The position numbers and the translations under genes are program-made. This document shows positions 1 to 11,935 of a DNA stretch of 64,000 nucleotides, in pieces. Numbering within the stretch: position 1 is the stretch's first letter; each line of letters begins with the position of its first letter. Below the pieces are notes generated by a model, which was not told the DNA's origin, ran no database searches, and was given only the letters and a program-made list of their open reading frames with translations. The stretch is from Cymodocea nodosa (taxonomy: Eukaryota; Streptophyta; Magnoliopsida; Alismatales; Cymodoceaceae), in contig JAZBRI010000003.1 in assembly GCA_036874045.1 (NCBI GenBank), forward strand, positions 4,166,501 to 4,230,500, read 5' to 3'.

Positions 1-2500
1 AACCATTATAAAAATTCTTATTTTCTTTTGCATAATTCATAATTATCTCAAAATAATTTTATCGTTGACATTTCTAAAAGCAATCAATTCATTATTCGCC
101 TACTTCTACTGAAGTTCAATCCAACAAAAAAAAGATTATTTCATAAGTTAATGAAAGATTTCTGCATATTATAATTTTATTTTCATATTTTTAATGATGT
201 AAAATCTTTTTATACATATGTAGATGTAAAAATTAGAGATGTAGTTATATTTAATGTTGTGTAGGTTCTTTCTTTGGTAAGTATTTATGTTATTTATTTA
301 ATTTTCCATTTAAGTATACTTATGCATAATACTTAAAAATGTTGTAATCTTTTTTCTTTTAATGCATAATTTTATTCTTTTTAAGTATAATTTTTATTTC
401 TTATTCTTGAAGGTGCAAGTCGTGCAAAAATAATTACGAACAATGATTAATTGAAGGTGGATTTATTTGAGTTTAAAAATATGGTAATTAATGTTTATAT
501 ATGTTATTAATCAAACTTTTATTCTTATTTTCTAATGATAATTTAATTTTTGTTTTGTTGTAGGTGAAAATTATAGGATGATGTGTTGACATTGAAGAAA
601 AAAGATATTTAAGTGTTTTCGATATAGTTGAATGAAAATTTGGGTTGTTATCGTTACAAGAAAATGAAATATACGTACAATGATAAATTGTATTAAATAT
701 TATTTGTAGTTTTTTTGTGTGATGTTAATAAACTTTTCTTTGATTCTACAAATTTTTAGTTAATTAACATCTAATGAGCATTAAAATTTGATTATTATTT
801 ATCAATAATTAATATAACTAAATGTATATTAAATTAAATTGTATACTTATTGTGATGTCCTTATATTATGATGGTTATATCTGTCACAGTACAATCACAA
901 ATTGAGATATTGTTACAGTTAAAAATTAAGTCTGTCACAATTCTTGCTTTGTTGACTTTGGAATTATTGTGTTGCTTTCTCAAGCTGTCAGCATATCCCT
1001 GCTGTGACGAAGCTGTCACGATAGAGTAGTAGCTGTTCAATAAATAGACGTATTGTGATGGCTAAATAGTCATTATAATAAAGTTGTTGGCCGTTATATT
1101 ACGGTCGCCGAAAACCATCTGTGGTAATCTATTGCGATGCCCACCTATGGGCGTAGCTACCGAGTGTCCTACCGTAAGGAGTTTCTGACTATTGTGACGG
1201 CTTCTACAATGATTTCCCACGATGATTCCACCGGTATAGAGGATAATTCAAGAGTGGTGAAGGAACACGAGGAAGAGACTCTTCATAGAAATTGCTTAGG
1301 TGTATTTGATTATCATGTGAAACACGTAGGCTCCCTCCCTACAGCAACCAACGTAGAACTAGAACTGCCGCTTCAGTAACTATCATGTAAGTGAAAGTGA
1401 TCATGAAGTAACTTTTAAAGTAAAATTACTTCTTCTTTTTTTTATCTTGACAATGTATTAGAAAAAATTTAACTTATTTTTAAAATAGAAAAATTTGTAT
1501 TATTCAAAGTTTTTAATCTAATACAAAATGTGAATCGATATGATTTTATCTAATTTAGAAATTGATGAAACGTGCAAAATCATTTATAATAATAAAATAA
1601 TGACATAAACAACCAACAACTAACGAAATATTAATCAATTTACACTTTAAAAAATAATGACCTAAAGAAAATAAATTTATAAACATTGTTTTACTAAATG
1701 AACATCACTTCTGAAATTTAAATTTTTTAAAAGTTGTTCTCCTAAAATGCAACACAGTACCACTTAGAGCTAATATGTCCGATATATTTAACTTTTTTTT
1801 TTTACCAATCGGGTCGATACGGCCCAATATTTTGGGTTTTTTAACGGTTCGGGCCGAGTCCGACCATTTATTTTTTTGTCAAAGCCGACCATTTGCTTTG
1901 TGAAAAATTTTCAGGGAAGTTCCTACTTTTTTATTTTAAAAGATTTATTTCTTTAAAATATTTGAAAGTTTTTTCAAAAATTACTTTTTAGTCCACATTA
2001 ATTGTTTAGTCCTTATCAATATTATAATAATAGTATAATGAGATTATGGTAAAGAATTAGATGAAGGTGATTTCCAAATTATTAGTTAATTTATTGGTTT
2101 TTAAAAACATTTTATGATGAACATCATTTTATAGCAAAATATATTCTTTATTTGTGTTCATCAATTTTGGTTGTACATATCCTAAGAAAGTATTCCATAA
2201 GACTCAATAGTCAGCTACTCTTCTAACAGCCATATCGATCAATAGGCAAGGCAAAAAATGTAAAAAACTTCTCTAAAGGATAAGGCCACAAGCGAGTGAA
2301 ATAGAGGGTGAGTTTTGATTTTTGGTCATTTGTCAACCTTTGCCAGTATTAGGATTTTAAATCCCCTTCAGAGTTTGGCCTAGGTGGTATGTCTTGTGAG
2401 AAAATTATACTTTCCGGATGTTTAAATGATTGTTTTAAAATGCAGGGGAAGATTTCAATAAGACAAAAAGACAGGGATTTATGTAAAAAGTTTGGAAAGA
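1..2500. other. AT-rich intergenic DNA upstream of the coiled-coil gene
   Basis: I see no gene here; short ORFs are broken and have no recognisable motif. The stretch from about 850 to 1380 is less AT-rich and repeats short variants of TGTGACGGC/TGTCACGAT/TATTGCGATG in both orientations. That resembles the subterminal repeats of CACTA-type DNA transposons, but I cannot find both termini. The stretch 1800-1890 is a short CG-containing island (GGGTCGATACGGCCC and similar). Confidence 0.4.
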
Positions 2501-2625
2501 TATCGAAATAAAAGAGTTTCGTTTTCCCTCCCGTCTTCTACATTCTCGGGCTTCTCCTTCTTCGGTTCTTCCCATCGTCACATGCTTGTCGATTAGCATT
2601 CGCAGATTCTCCTGTTCCGTAGTCC

Positions 2626-5600
2626 ATGGATCTTCGCCGGGAGGTCGATGATTACATTCGAGAATCAATAGAGCAATCCCTTGGTCTACCGGTCTCCACA
2701 CAAACCCTCGTCCTCAAGCTCCTGGCCTCCGAGGAGTCTCGACGCCGCCTCCTGGACAACGTTTTCATGCACCAGGAACGCCTCAACGATGTCTCGAAAA
2801 AGCTCCACTTGTCCAGGGTTTGCTTCCCCCAATCTCCTCTCCCCCCACTCCTCTCTCTCTCTCTCTCCGTACTTTGATGTTTATTTTGTTGATTTTTAGG
2901 CGGAGGCGTTGATGAGCGCGCAGGCGTTGAAACGGTGCATTGAGGAGAAGGCAGCGCTAGGCATGCGTTATGCTGATTTGGAATCCCACTTGGCCAGTTT
3001 GGAAGAGGATCGGTCTTTGTACGAGAAGGACAGGGAACGAATCATGGATGCTTGCGTTGAGCTCGAGAAGGGGAATATCGTTCTCAAGATGCAGGTAATA
3101 ACCCTCTCCCTCAATTTGTTTGTTTTGTTACAATTGAAAGTTTCATCGTTTTTGCTTTCACAAATAAATATGGCATGACACTGACTTTGACTTGATCCAT
3201 GGGATAGATCTTCAGTTGTTCACTGCCATCATTTCCTCACTGCTGTGTTTCTTACTCTGTTACTCGTATGTCAAAAGTGGTGGAAACAATTCTTGCATGA
3301 CACGTTGGAGTATTCATTTTCTCGTCCAGTCTAATGGGCTTTCTTCTGGACAGATGCTGTTATGCAGGATGCCATTTGTTTTTCCCCATACGAGAACATT
3401 TCCTTATCCACTAAAACAGATTTTGATGCAGTAAAGACACGAAGTTCTGATATTATAAGAAAAACACAAAGTCCTGATTCCATTTGCTAGCAACTTGTAA
3501 TTATTAGACATATTCTAGATTCTTCTATTTTGGATTTAATGTTGCTGTAATGGTGTTGGCCGTTACAATCTGCTTTATTGCAGTTTTAATCTTTCCTTTT
3601 GTAACGGCAGCCTTTCCTAAGGCTATATATTGCCCTTTGTATTGTCTCTTGCTATGAGATGGAAACTACACCTTTTTAGCATCTTTCCTTCTTCACCTCC
3701 TCTTCCCATTCTAATTATCAAACATGGTATTAGAACATTTCTTCTTTCCTAGGTGTCTATGATGGGTGATTTTTCCTCCTTTGTTGATCCTCCATTTCCA
3801 CCCCCTTCCACCAACACTCTCATTCCCTCTCTTTCGTCCATTAGCCCTCTTCTCTCTATCAAACTCTCTCCCACAAATTACTTAATGTGGAGAGCTCAAT
3901 TTCTACCTCTTCTTCATAGCCATGACCTTCTAGGGATTGTTGATGGCTCAACTTGGTGCCCTTCCCTTGATTCCATCAACGCCCATCTCTAGCACCAGAA
4001 GGATTAGTTGGTGCTTAGTTGGCTATTAGCATCTCTCTTTGAAGATATACTTACTAGGGTTGTCAATCTCAACATGGCAACTAAAGTTTGGGAGGCACTT
4101 TGAGTTGCTATGGGTCTCCCACCCATACTTGTGTTCTTCAATTACAAATGTAACTCCACAACTTCAAGTGTGGTGATCTCATTGTGACTGACTATCTTTG
4201 CAAAGCCAAGCATATGGTCGATGAACTTGCATAAGAAAAATAGTCGCTCTTACTTATCGCCTTCAATGTTGTCATTTTCAACAACTTAGGGATAGCTTTT
4301 GGTGATATTGTTGCTACCTTTGTGGCTTGCGATACACCATCTCCTTTCTTGAACTTACCAACCTCCTTCTCAACCATGAGATTCCTATCAAAAATCATTC
4401 TGCCATTGCCACACTTGTTTTGACTACTAATGTTGCTACTACCTCTCCTCCTTTCTCACCAAGATGAGGCCATGGTTGTGGACGTGGTCATGGGCAAGGG
4501 TGTGGTCACAATGACCCTTGTCTAGTTTACGGTGTGTTTGACTACTCTCATTATTGTTGCCACTATCATGTCACTTCCAATCAATTCTTTGGGACCCTTA
4601 AATACACCATTGGCTGCCCATCTTAGCACGTATACACCCAAACTTGTTGGTTCCATGCCTCCACTCTTGTCAACTCCACCACCTACTCTTGTGGGTTGTG
4701 CTGTTGGTTTTGTTGAGTGGTATCTCAACATAGGTGCCACTCATCATATTACTAGTGATTTAAACCAACTTCAACTTCATGAACCCTATCATGGACATGA
4801 TCAATTGCACCTTTGAAATGGCTAGGGTCTTCACATTGCTAATATCGGTTATTCATCTTTCACTGCCTCTCGTTGTTACCACTTATATGATATTTTGCAT
4901 GTCCCTAGATTTTGTCAGAATTTGCTTTTTGTTAATAGATTTGTGCATGACAATCCAATATTTCTTGAGTTCCATCTTGACAAGTTCTTTGTTAAGGTCT
5001 GCTATTGTCTCTCCCTCCTTCTCTTCGAGCCAACCACTAGTAGTGATGGCCTTTACATGCTTTGCATGGATTTGGTTGCCAACTTATTTGAAAGATTTTC
5101 GTTGAAACAATGGCATCACTGTTTAGGCCATCCTCATTATTTGCTTGTTTGCTTAGTTGCTCGCCAACATGGTCTACTAACTTCTAATGGTTTTCTTCCA
5201 TAGCAATGCACAACTTGCTGCCTTGCCAAGTCTTAACGTTTATTGTTGTCATCGTTGTCTACTATTAGTTTCCTTGATGGACATCGTTATATTGTTATTT
5301 TCCTTGATTATTTCAATTAATTTGTTTGGATATTTTGTGTTGCTCACAAATCTGATGTTGCCCATATATTTCCTCTATTTTGTAAACTTGTTGAACGACA
5401 ATTTGGTCATTAGTTACAAAATTTACATATTGACAATGGTAGAGAGTTTTTTGTGCTCACTTTTTATCTCCATCAACATGACATTCATCATTGTTAGATA
5501 TGTTCGCATACTCATGAACAAAATGGCATTGCCAAGTAAAAAATTCACCATCTCATTGAAACCACCCTTGTGTTGCTTGCTCATGCTGTTGTCCCTTATC

Positions 5601-8600
5601 ACTATTGGAACCACACTTATTAACTTCCTTCCATCTCGTAGTCATTGTGACAACCCCTACCAAAAGTTGTTTTGCCAATCATCATCTTATGCTCACCTTT
5701 GGACATTCAAGTGTCAAGTCTTTCCTTTCCTTGCCCTTATTAATAGCACAAGTTCTCCCTTCATTCCTCTCCATGAATATTTTTAAGGTATGATTCTCAT
5801 TATTTTGGTTATAAATATCTTGATCCCACCACCAATAAAATAATTTTGGCTCATCATGCTCGTTTTGATGAGCATTTATTTCCTTTTACTTAGTCTTCTT
5901 CCACCTCATCGCCGTTACCCTCCTCTCAATGGTGGCTTTCCCTTTTTCCCCCACGATCTTTGTTGAATCCTTCTCTCACCCAATTTGACTTGTCCTCCGA
6001 ACCTGACTCCACCACCACTCCTGCCTCATCAGCATTTGAACTTGATTCCAAGCCTTTCTACACCAACTTGGCTCCACCCGACTCTTTTCCCACTTTGACA
6101 CCTGCTTCCCTTGCGATCCTTCCATTGCAACCCTCTCCTCCTCTTGCTTGTGCCAACAACTAAGGGTGGATTATCATGACTTGGTAGGCCTTGCTTGACC
6201 TTCACTTTTTTCCATGCTCTACCCAATTTTTGTTTTGACAGAAAAATAGGAATTGCACACAGTTTCTATTCCTTTTCAATCACCATTATGGCATGCTACT
6301 ATGTTTGAAGAGTTCTTGGCCCTCCAAGACAATAACACTTGGCACCTTGTTCCATTTCAAATAGGCATGAGTGTTATTGGCTTGAAATGGATTTTTTGGA
6401 TAAAGTGTGGTAGTAATGACAAACATCTCAAAACACGACTTGTGGTTAAAGGCTTTCATCAACAAGAAGGTGTTGACTACTTTGCCACCTTTAGTTCAGT
6501 TGTTAAAGCAACAACCATTAGAGTGGTCTTGCCATTGCTACTAGTTATTGATGATCTTTTTGGCAACTTGATAACTCCAATGCCTTCCTTCATGGCGAGC
6601 TTACTGAAACTATCTACATGCAACAACCCACTGGTTTTATTGATCATACTCGCTCATCTCAACCCATTGATAAACTACTTGATCACTACTTCACCTTTGA
6701 ACTTCCACACAACAATAGGAATACCATTTTATCCAGTAGTTTTCCCACATTTCATTTTCTTAATAGTTTCTTTTATTTCCAAACTCTAATCCTTCTAAAG
6801 TAATTATATTTTTTATCCTTTGTATTGCTACTTAAATTTTGCATGTAAAATTTTCCTATGATAGATTTATTAAAAAATTTACTAAAATGCCTACATCATT
6901 TGTCTTTTATTAAAATTCTATCATCATTGTCTTTAAGACACTTAGATGGGTAGAGGCAATGATTTTGGCTCTCACCTCTAGCTTTGGCATAAAAACTCTT
7001 GTCTCTCCCCTTGAATGCCTTGATTACCTTAGTAAAAATGTAGTATTTCCTTGCTTTTCTATTGTTTTTCTCTACTCCAACAAGCCTTTGATAACTATAT
7101 TTGAAATTTAATGTTCTTATGTTCACTTAGTGTTGAGTAAACCTTGAATGTATTGGATATTTGATTGTGATGCATTGCTTACTATCTTTATTTCATTGAT
7201 GCATCATTAGAATGTGTGATTAAGAAGGAGATTTGGGTGAAAAGTCATATCATTACAAAAAGAGAAGAGTTTACATATATATGGGGAAATGGGTAACTAG
7301 GTTTTTAAATTGATCTTGAACCTAATTAACCTAGAATGACACACATAACTCACACTTCCTCTCAAGTTATTCTCCTTCCTCACCATCAACCAGAATGACA
7401 AACTAGAATGTGTACACCATCATCTCATTTATGGTTCAAACCAATTCTCCTTGCTATATGTAGATCCTAAAAAGTACAATGAACTAGAAAAAAGGTTATG
7501 GAACATAAAAGTTGTATGGTAATACTAATAGATAAATGATTCATAGAAAATTTAGAGACATAAAGGATTTGATCAAGTCAAATTTGGGACATGGCATGGG
7601 TAAAACCTCGACCAAAAACTCAACATGATTGTCCATCAACTATACTTACACTCTAAATGTTTGGTAGATGGTGTTAACAGGTTGAAAGGTTAGCATTACT
7701 TGTCATGTGATAGGATGTCTTTGAATTTGTAATCTAAGAACCTTCATCGTTAGCTACCATGGTCATATACTTGAAGTGGAAGCTAGTGCAGTAGTGATAG
7801 AGGACATAGTAGTCTATAATTGCATGAAGTATTTATAGTTAGCTTGTAAGATGGTGACCCTGGCTGAATCTGTTGTAGATAATGCACTTGTAAAGGTATC
7901 AACTGTGTTTGTGGGCACTTGAGTTCATGCAAGACCTTCATACTTCTCTCAACATCGCTTAAGGTGATGATTAGTCTGATCACAATAAGGGCAAAGTATG
8001 CATCTCTTTCTATCAGTTTGTCTGTCTTTGTTATTGCCTTTAGATTTTAGGACATCATTCCTTGATTGTTTCACAACCATAACAACAGCTTCTTCGTTTT
8101 GAGAACTTTTTGTAGATATCTTAAGAACATGAACAAAAAAAGAGTAGATCTCAAGTGGTTTCTCCATCAAGTATCTATCCACAGGCTTGTATCATTAAAT
8201 CAAATGGTAATCTTATTTGAAAAGTTGCAACATAAAGATTTTTCATAAACTATTTTAGTGTAGTAGCATTAGTGGTAAACAACTTGTGAACATCTAATTC
8301 TTCAAATAATGACCTCATTGTGTCATAGTATCCCTATAGAGTTTGTTTAGTTATACATAAAGAAAAAAACTGTTCATAAATCTCATACACTCGAGTAATG
8401 TTCTATTTGTGTTTGTACATTTTCTTTAAGGTGTCCCAAATGACTTTGGCTAATTAGAGCATCATAACTTCTCATGTTAAATTGAGTTCTATACTATTCT
8501 CTAACTATGTAACTACTATTCAGTCATTTACAAACTAATCGTTATATGTATCATCTTTGACATCAAAAGGAGGCTTTGTGAGATGATATCTCTTCTGTAA

Positions 8601-11204
8601 GGCAGCCACAAAGGTTTGGAAACTCTTTTCCTACATGAGATAGTTCTTCTCATTCAACTTCTTCAAAGTTCCAATTAATTGATATATTCCAGAATCTTTC
8701 TGAGCTATGTAGTACTTTCAAAACTCCAAACTGTCTAAAGCCTAAGAGAAGGGATTACAACCATTGTGAAGTATTGGCCTTACTAATCAGTTCATAGGCA
8801 AATTGGTTGCCTTAGCATGGATTATGATAAGACGACCTTCTTGTGGGTTGTAGGAGAGTATGAGGCACACTTAGAACCTTGTGTAAAGAAAGCTTGTGTG
8901 TAGTGAAGAAGTATGTGTGGAAGAGAAAGAGAAGGGTGTGTTGTTCGATGACTGCAATCTGATGGAAGATGCAAGAGAGTGCCTTTTCCAATGACTACAA
9001 ATTAGTGGAGGTTCTAAGCAAGGAGAACATGTGGTTCGTTGGGTGGTGGACAAATGATAGAAGATTTAAATGCTTGTAGAGGAGTGATGAGTGGATCCTC
9101 CAGTGAGCTACATGTGGTGTTTGAATGAGCAGTGGATTAGGGTTAGGGTTACTTTGATACCATGTGATTAAGAAGGAGATTTGGGTGAAAAGTCATATCA
9201 TTACAAAAAGAGGAGTTTACCTATATACGAGGTAAATGGGTAATCAGATCTTTAAATGGATCCTGAACCCAATTAACCCAGAATGGCACATCTAACTCAC
9301 AGAATGTTTATATATATATTTGTTTTATTTATATTTGATTTAAGTATCAATGGATTATATAAGTGGGTGGTTTGTTTTATCATTTATTTATTTAAATTTC
9401 ATAATTTGTCACCTTCAATTAGGTGGCCACCTGGCTTCTTACCTCTCCCTCAAGTATTTTGACAGATTGTTGCCTTTCACCTTGATGACTATGCATAAGA
9501 AAATAAAGTTCCATTTTCAAAGAAAACTTGTAGAATCCAAGTTTTCATTGGCATTTTTAGTTCTAACTAGATCTTTTTTAAGCTAATGTATGGAAAAAAT
9601 CTAATGTATGACAAATATATTTTGTTCAACTTTTTGAAAAACACAAGCATATTTTAGACATTAGATCAAATAATCTTTACCAAGCATTACATTAACTCTT
9701 CAAACCCTTAGAAGTTACAAGTTTCTATAACGATTTTCTTTCTTCATGCAATTATTCTTTTGAGTGTGAGCTCACTCTTTTTATATGGAAAATTCAGTAA
9801 CTATTTGTAGAATTCTCAATGATGGAAGTAAATAAAAAAGAAACTAAGTGCATGATACTTCCACTAATATGGATCTAGGGAGAATTTGATTCTAATATTT
9901 TATGTAGTCTTATCCCTATAAGTGGTTGTTGATTTTTTTGATTTTAGCCTGTGACCTTTAGATCACATGAAAGAATCTTATCATTGCATCGAGGCTTACC
10001 TTCTAGAGATACTAATAAATGCAAAAAATAAAATAGAGTTGTGTCCTATTGCATGCAAAATATACAAAAATAGGAAGTTTTGGTTGAAAGCTAGATCAAG
10101 CTATCAAGAAAGATATCAAGTGCAACTTGTGACAAAAATAACGTGTAGCTTTTATAATTTATTTGTGCTTCCATATTTAACAATGCTTATTAGACGAAGG
10201 TAACTTATAATAATATTATATAAAACAAAGCTACATTGATTTGATCTTCATTGTTATCCAAGATGTTAAGGGGGTATTTGTGCACGTTAAAAAGTTCAAA
10301 AATTGAAGAAATGAAAAGTTTAGATTCTTGTGAATTGGAAAATCCAGATTTATGAGAAAACCTAGAGTGTTTGTACACATCTCTAAAAGTCAGGAAAGTT
10401 AGAATTTCCATGAAGGTTTGTACTAGGGGGAATATTTAGAATTGAAATATATTTTTTTAATCAAAGTACTCCAATAATTATTTTTTATTTACTCTATTTT
10501 TTTAACTTCATAATACTTATATTTTAAGAAAAGTTATCAATTCTTTTTATTTTTATTGATTAATAATTTCATAAACAAATTGAAAAAATAATATGGTAAA
10601 TACAAAAAGTTAAATATTTATTTTCCTATGTCTCTTTCTTTTTCTTCTTCCCCTCTTGTTCTTCTTCATTCCCATCATTGACAATCAACCCAAAACTTTC
10701 GACGAGCTCATTGAACCTCCTCAAGTCAACAAACCATTAGAGACAATGTGCAACACTTGCGATCAATGTGTCAAAGCTCCTCCATGCTTGCAAGATTAGG
10801 GGTGACGATCGACGAAACGAGAGGAAGACAAGACAAGATCAAGGGTGGGGTTGTAAGCTTGCAGATGCTTGTAGAGGTTTGTGCTTACAAAAGGTGCTAG
10901 GGCTTGCAGAGGTCAAGGAAGTATGACGATCGACGAAACAAGGGGAAGATGAGACGAGATTAGGGGTGGGGTCGTAAGCTCGCAAATGCTTGAAGGGGTT
11001 TGCGCTTGTAGAGGGTGTAAGGGTGCGTGAGGTCGTGATTTTCTTGGTAATCCGAGGGAGGGAGTTGTGAAAGTGCAGAATGTTTTTCTTTTTATATGAT
11101 GGAAAATTTTTAAACTTTCTCAAAATTCTAGACAAGCACAAACACTCCAATCACTTTCCATTCTTTCTTTTTCTTGAGATTCTCAAGATTCCAAGTGACA
11201 CAAA

Positions 11205-11236
<32 letters not shown>

Positions 11237-11935
11237 CTTGGTTGGATCTCTTTACCATTCACATGCTCCTCCTTTGATCTAGACAAGAGTGAATGAAGGG
11301 TGGATTTTATCTATGATCACAAAACAATGTCTTCATAATCAGTGACAACATTATAATTCGGAATCTTGGATATTGAACTTTTTCTTGCTCTTGCCTGCAT
11401 GTTGCTCCCATCTCTGTGTATTAGGAAATCACCAAAATTTATGAACTGGCTTTATTGGATCATTTATGGCTAATCCCATTTTGAAGTCTCATAACTAGGT
11501 AGAAGAACTCACTGCAGAGATTATATCATTGCATAAGGCTAAAGAATGTCTAAGAATTAATCTTCTCAGAGCTGAAGATGAGGTAATCATTTTTCCTTAC
11601 CATCTGATATGTTAGTCACTCTCCATATGGACTTTTGTCTAGCTTTTTATGGATTTTTTTTTAATTACCATGGTGGTACTCTTATGCTGGCTTTTTTACA
11701 TAAGGTGAAGGTACTCGATGAGCAAAACAAAGTTTTGGAAAGGGAAAATCAAAAACTTATCAAGAGTTTGAAGGAAAGACGTCACCAAGGATCTGTCTGT
11801 ATGACTTCTACCGATTCAGCTATCATAAGAAATTACATATCAATTCCTTTTGCATGTATGGGCCAGAGACCCGTGACAATTACCTGTTGCTTTATATTCT
11901 CATTCCACAGTTCTACCTACAGCGTTACAGGTTAA
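2626..11935 (+). CDS. Plant coiled-coil protein of unknown function (4+ exons, 8.4-kb intron 2)
   Basis: Four exons join in phase 0: 2626-2817 (64 aa), 2900-3094 (65 aa), 11499-11582 (28 aa) and 11705 onward, each with a GT donor and AG acceptor. The product starts MDLRREVDDYIRESIEQSLG and is a nearly continuous charged helix: a conserved opening (residues 1-40), then heptad-rich segments including YEKDRERIMDAC in exon 2, AKECLRINLLRAEDE in exon 3 and LDEQNKVLERENQKL in exon 4. From memory these match an uncharacterised plant coiled-coil family in which the same blocks follow in this order. Family members continue after the last heptads with a basic, serine-rich tail; here exon 4 stays open to a TAA at 11933-11935 without that tail. 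So the true 3' end may be a splice near 11794-11805 to an unseen exon, or the gene may be truncated. The ATG lies in a CCATGG context after a pyrimidine-rich leader (2520-2620). Intron 2 (3095-11498) contains copia, RTE and gag-only LTR elements. No biochemical role can be assigned. Confidence 0.72.
3540..3736 (+). repeat. 5' LTR of copia relic plus primer-binding site
   Basis: The segment from TGTTGCTGTAATGG (3540) to ATTATCA (3720) behaves as a short LTR: it begins TG, ends CA, and has a TATA box (TATATAT at 3624-3630) about 95 bp from its end. Four bases later comes TGGTATTAGAAC (3725-3736), a degenerate form of the initiator-Met-tRNA primer site TGGTATCAGAGC that copia elements use. The matching 3' LTR was not found. 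Confidence 0.65.
3540..6735 (+). mobile_element. Degenerate Ty1/copia retrotransposon, 3' end lost
   Basis: Copia domains occur in normal order but are broken by many frameshifts and stops. A gag start (about 3753-3990, LSPTNYLMWRAQ) is followed by a Gly/Arg-coding stretch near 4460-4510. The protease-like WYLNIGATHHITSD (about 4718-4760) has Ile where the catalytic D(S/T)GA aspartate should be. Next come the integrase zinc-finger block WHHCLGHPH (about 5110), an integrase core remnant (5270-5640), and reverse transcriptase from about 6300 (TWHLVP, GLKWIFWIK, TRLVVKGFHQQEGVDYFATF). RT stops before the YVDD box and no RNase H or 3' LTR follows; an RTE-LINE piece abuts at about 6736. It sits in sense orientation in intron 2 of the coiled-coil gene. 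Inactive. Confidence 0.8.
6736..6930 (-). mobile_element. RTE-type LINE fragment
   Basis: This piece aligns by eye with the higher-coordinate part of the RTE LINE at about 33500-33690: both share TTTTGCATGTAAAA, a diverged Tyr/Phe-coding stretch and the same order of short motifs. It directly joins the broken copia RT, so either the LINE inserted there or a deletion brought the two together. No intact frame. Confidence 0.55.
7215..7354 (-). repeat. 3' LTR of gag-only element
   Basis: 140-bp direct repeat of 9163-9301, with roughly a dozen substitutions and two small indels between the copies. It is preceded by the left target duplication GAATG. Confidence 0.85.
7940..8720 (-). pseudogene. 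Decayed copia-type gag with CCHC zinc knuckle
   Basis: Minus-strand translation gives a gag (UBN2-like) series: LNEKNYL, SFQTFVAALQKRYHL, VIWDTLKKMYKHK, RVYEIYEQFF, YYDTMRSLFEELDVH, then CPYCDQTNHHLKRC, a CX2CX4HX4C knuckle at about 7949-7990. Several in-frame stops interrupt it (for example after NYL and before EVMML), and many look like G-to-A changes on the coding strand. It is the only coding relic of the surrounding LTR element. Nothing like protease or polymerase lies between the knuckle and the 3' LTR. Confidence 0.7.
9163..9301 (-). repeat. 5' LTR of gag-only element, with adjacent PBS
   Basis: 139-bp repeat of 7215-7354. Its inner edge joins TTTGATACCA (9153-9162), the primer site read on the minus strand, with no gap. 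The outer edge is followed by the right target duplication GAATG at 9302-9306. Confidence 0.85.
9307..10266. other. Unassigned AT-rich intron sequence
   Basis: Intron 2 sequence between the gag-only element and the next Harbinger-like element. I see no coding motif, terminal repeat or recognised family. Confidence 0.4.
10804..11040. repeat. Tandem duplication, 121-bp unit, about two copies
   Basis: GACGATCGACGAAAC starts at 10804 and 10925. Both copies continue through related versions of GGGGTGGGGT(T/C)GTAAGCT and a GCTTGTAGAGG-type motif. It is internal to the Harbinger-like element. Confidence 0.7.
11205..11231. repeat. 27-nt poly-C tract at element terminus
   Basis: An uninterrupted C run occupies 11205-11231, immediately before the right TAA target site. 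It reads as an extended version of the 5-7 G/C terminus seen in related elements here. On the minus strand it is a G run capable of quadruplex folding. Confidence 0.85.

Larger units (their letters stand above)
7215..9301 (-). mobile_element. Complete gag-only LTR retrotransposon (TR-GAG-like), 2.09 kb, TSD GAATG
   Basis: Two direct terminal repeats (7215-7354 and 9163-9301), both starting TGTGATTAAGAAGG and ending AACTCACA, enclose 1.8 kb. GAATG occurs at 7210-7214 and 9302-9306, a 5-bp target-site duplication. Next to the right LTR lies TTTGATACCA (9153-9162), the reverse complement of the Met-tRNA primer site. So the element reads on the minus strand with its 5' LTR at the right. A purine-rich tract on the minus strand (about 7355-7367) precedes the other LTR. 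The interior encodes only a decayed gag with a zinc knuckle; no protease, integrase or RT is visible. This layout fits non-autonomous gag-only copia derivatives, which depend on another element's polymerase. Antisense inside intron 2 of the coiled-coil gene. Confidence 0.85.
10270..11231. mobile_element. PIF/Harbinger-like non-autonomous element (TIR core TTTGTG), TSD TAA
   Basis: The left end GGGGGTATTTGTGCAC (10270 on) and the reverse complement of the right end (a G run, then TTTGTGTCACTTGG) form imperfect terminal inverted repeats. TAA flanks both sides (10267-10269 and 11232-11234), the 3-bp TWA target typical of Tourist/Harbinger elements. There is no transposase. Inside is a 121-bp tandem duplication (10804 and 10925 both start GACGATCGACGAAAC). 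The right end is extended by a 27-nt C run. It lies just upstream of exon 3 of the coiled-coil gene. Confidence 0.65.

Noticed and set aside
1137-1379. 80-codon frame near the left edge
   Set aside because: Short, with no motif, lying in a patch of repeated TGTGACGG-like words. More likely transposon terminal sequence.
4522-5786. Multiple frames of 60-199 codons within the copia relic as separate genes
   Set aside because: They are frameshifted pieces or off-frame readings of copia protease and integrase.
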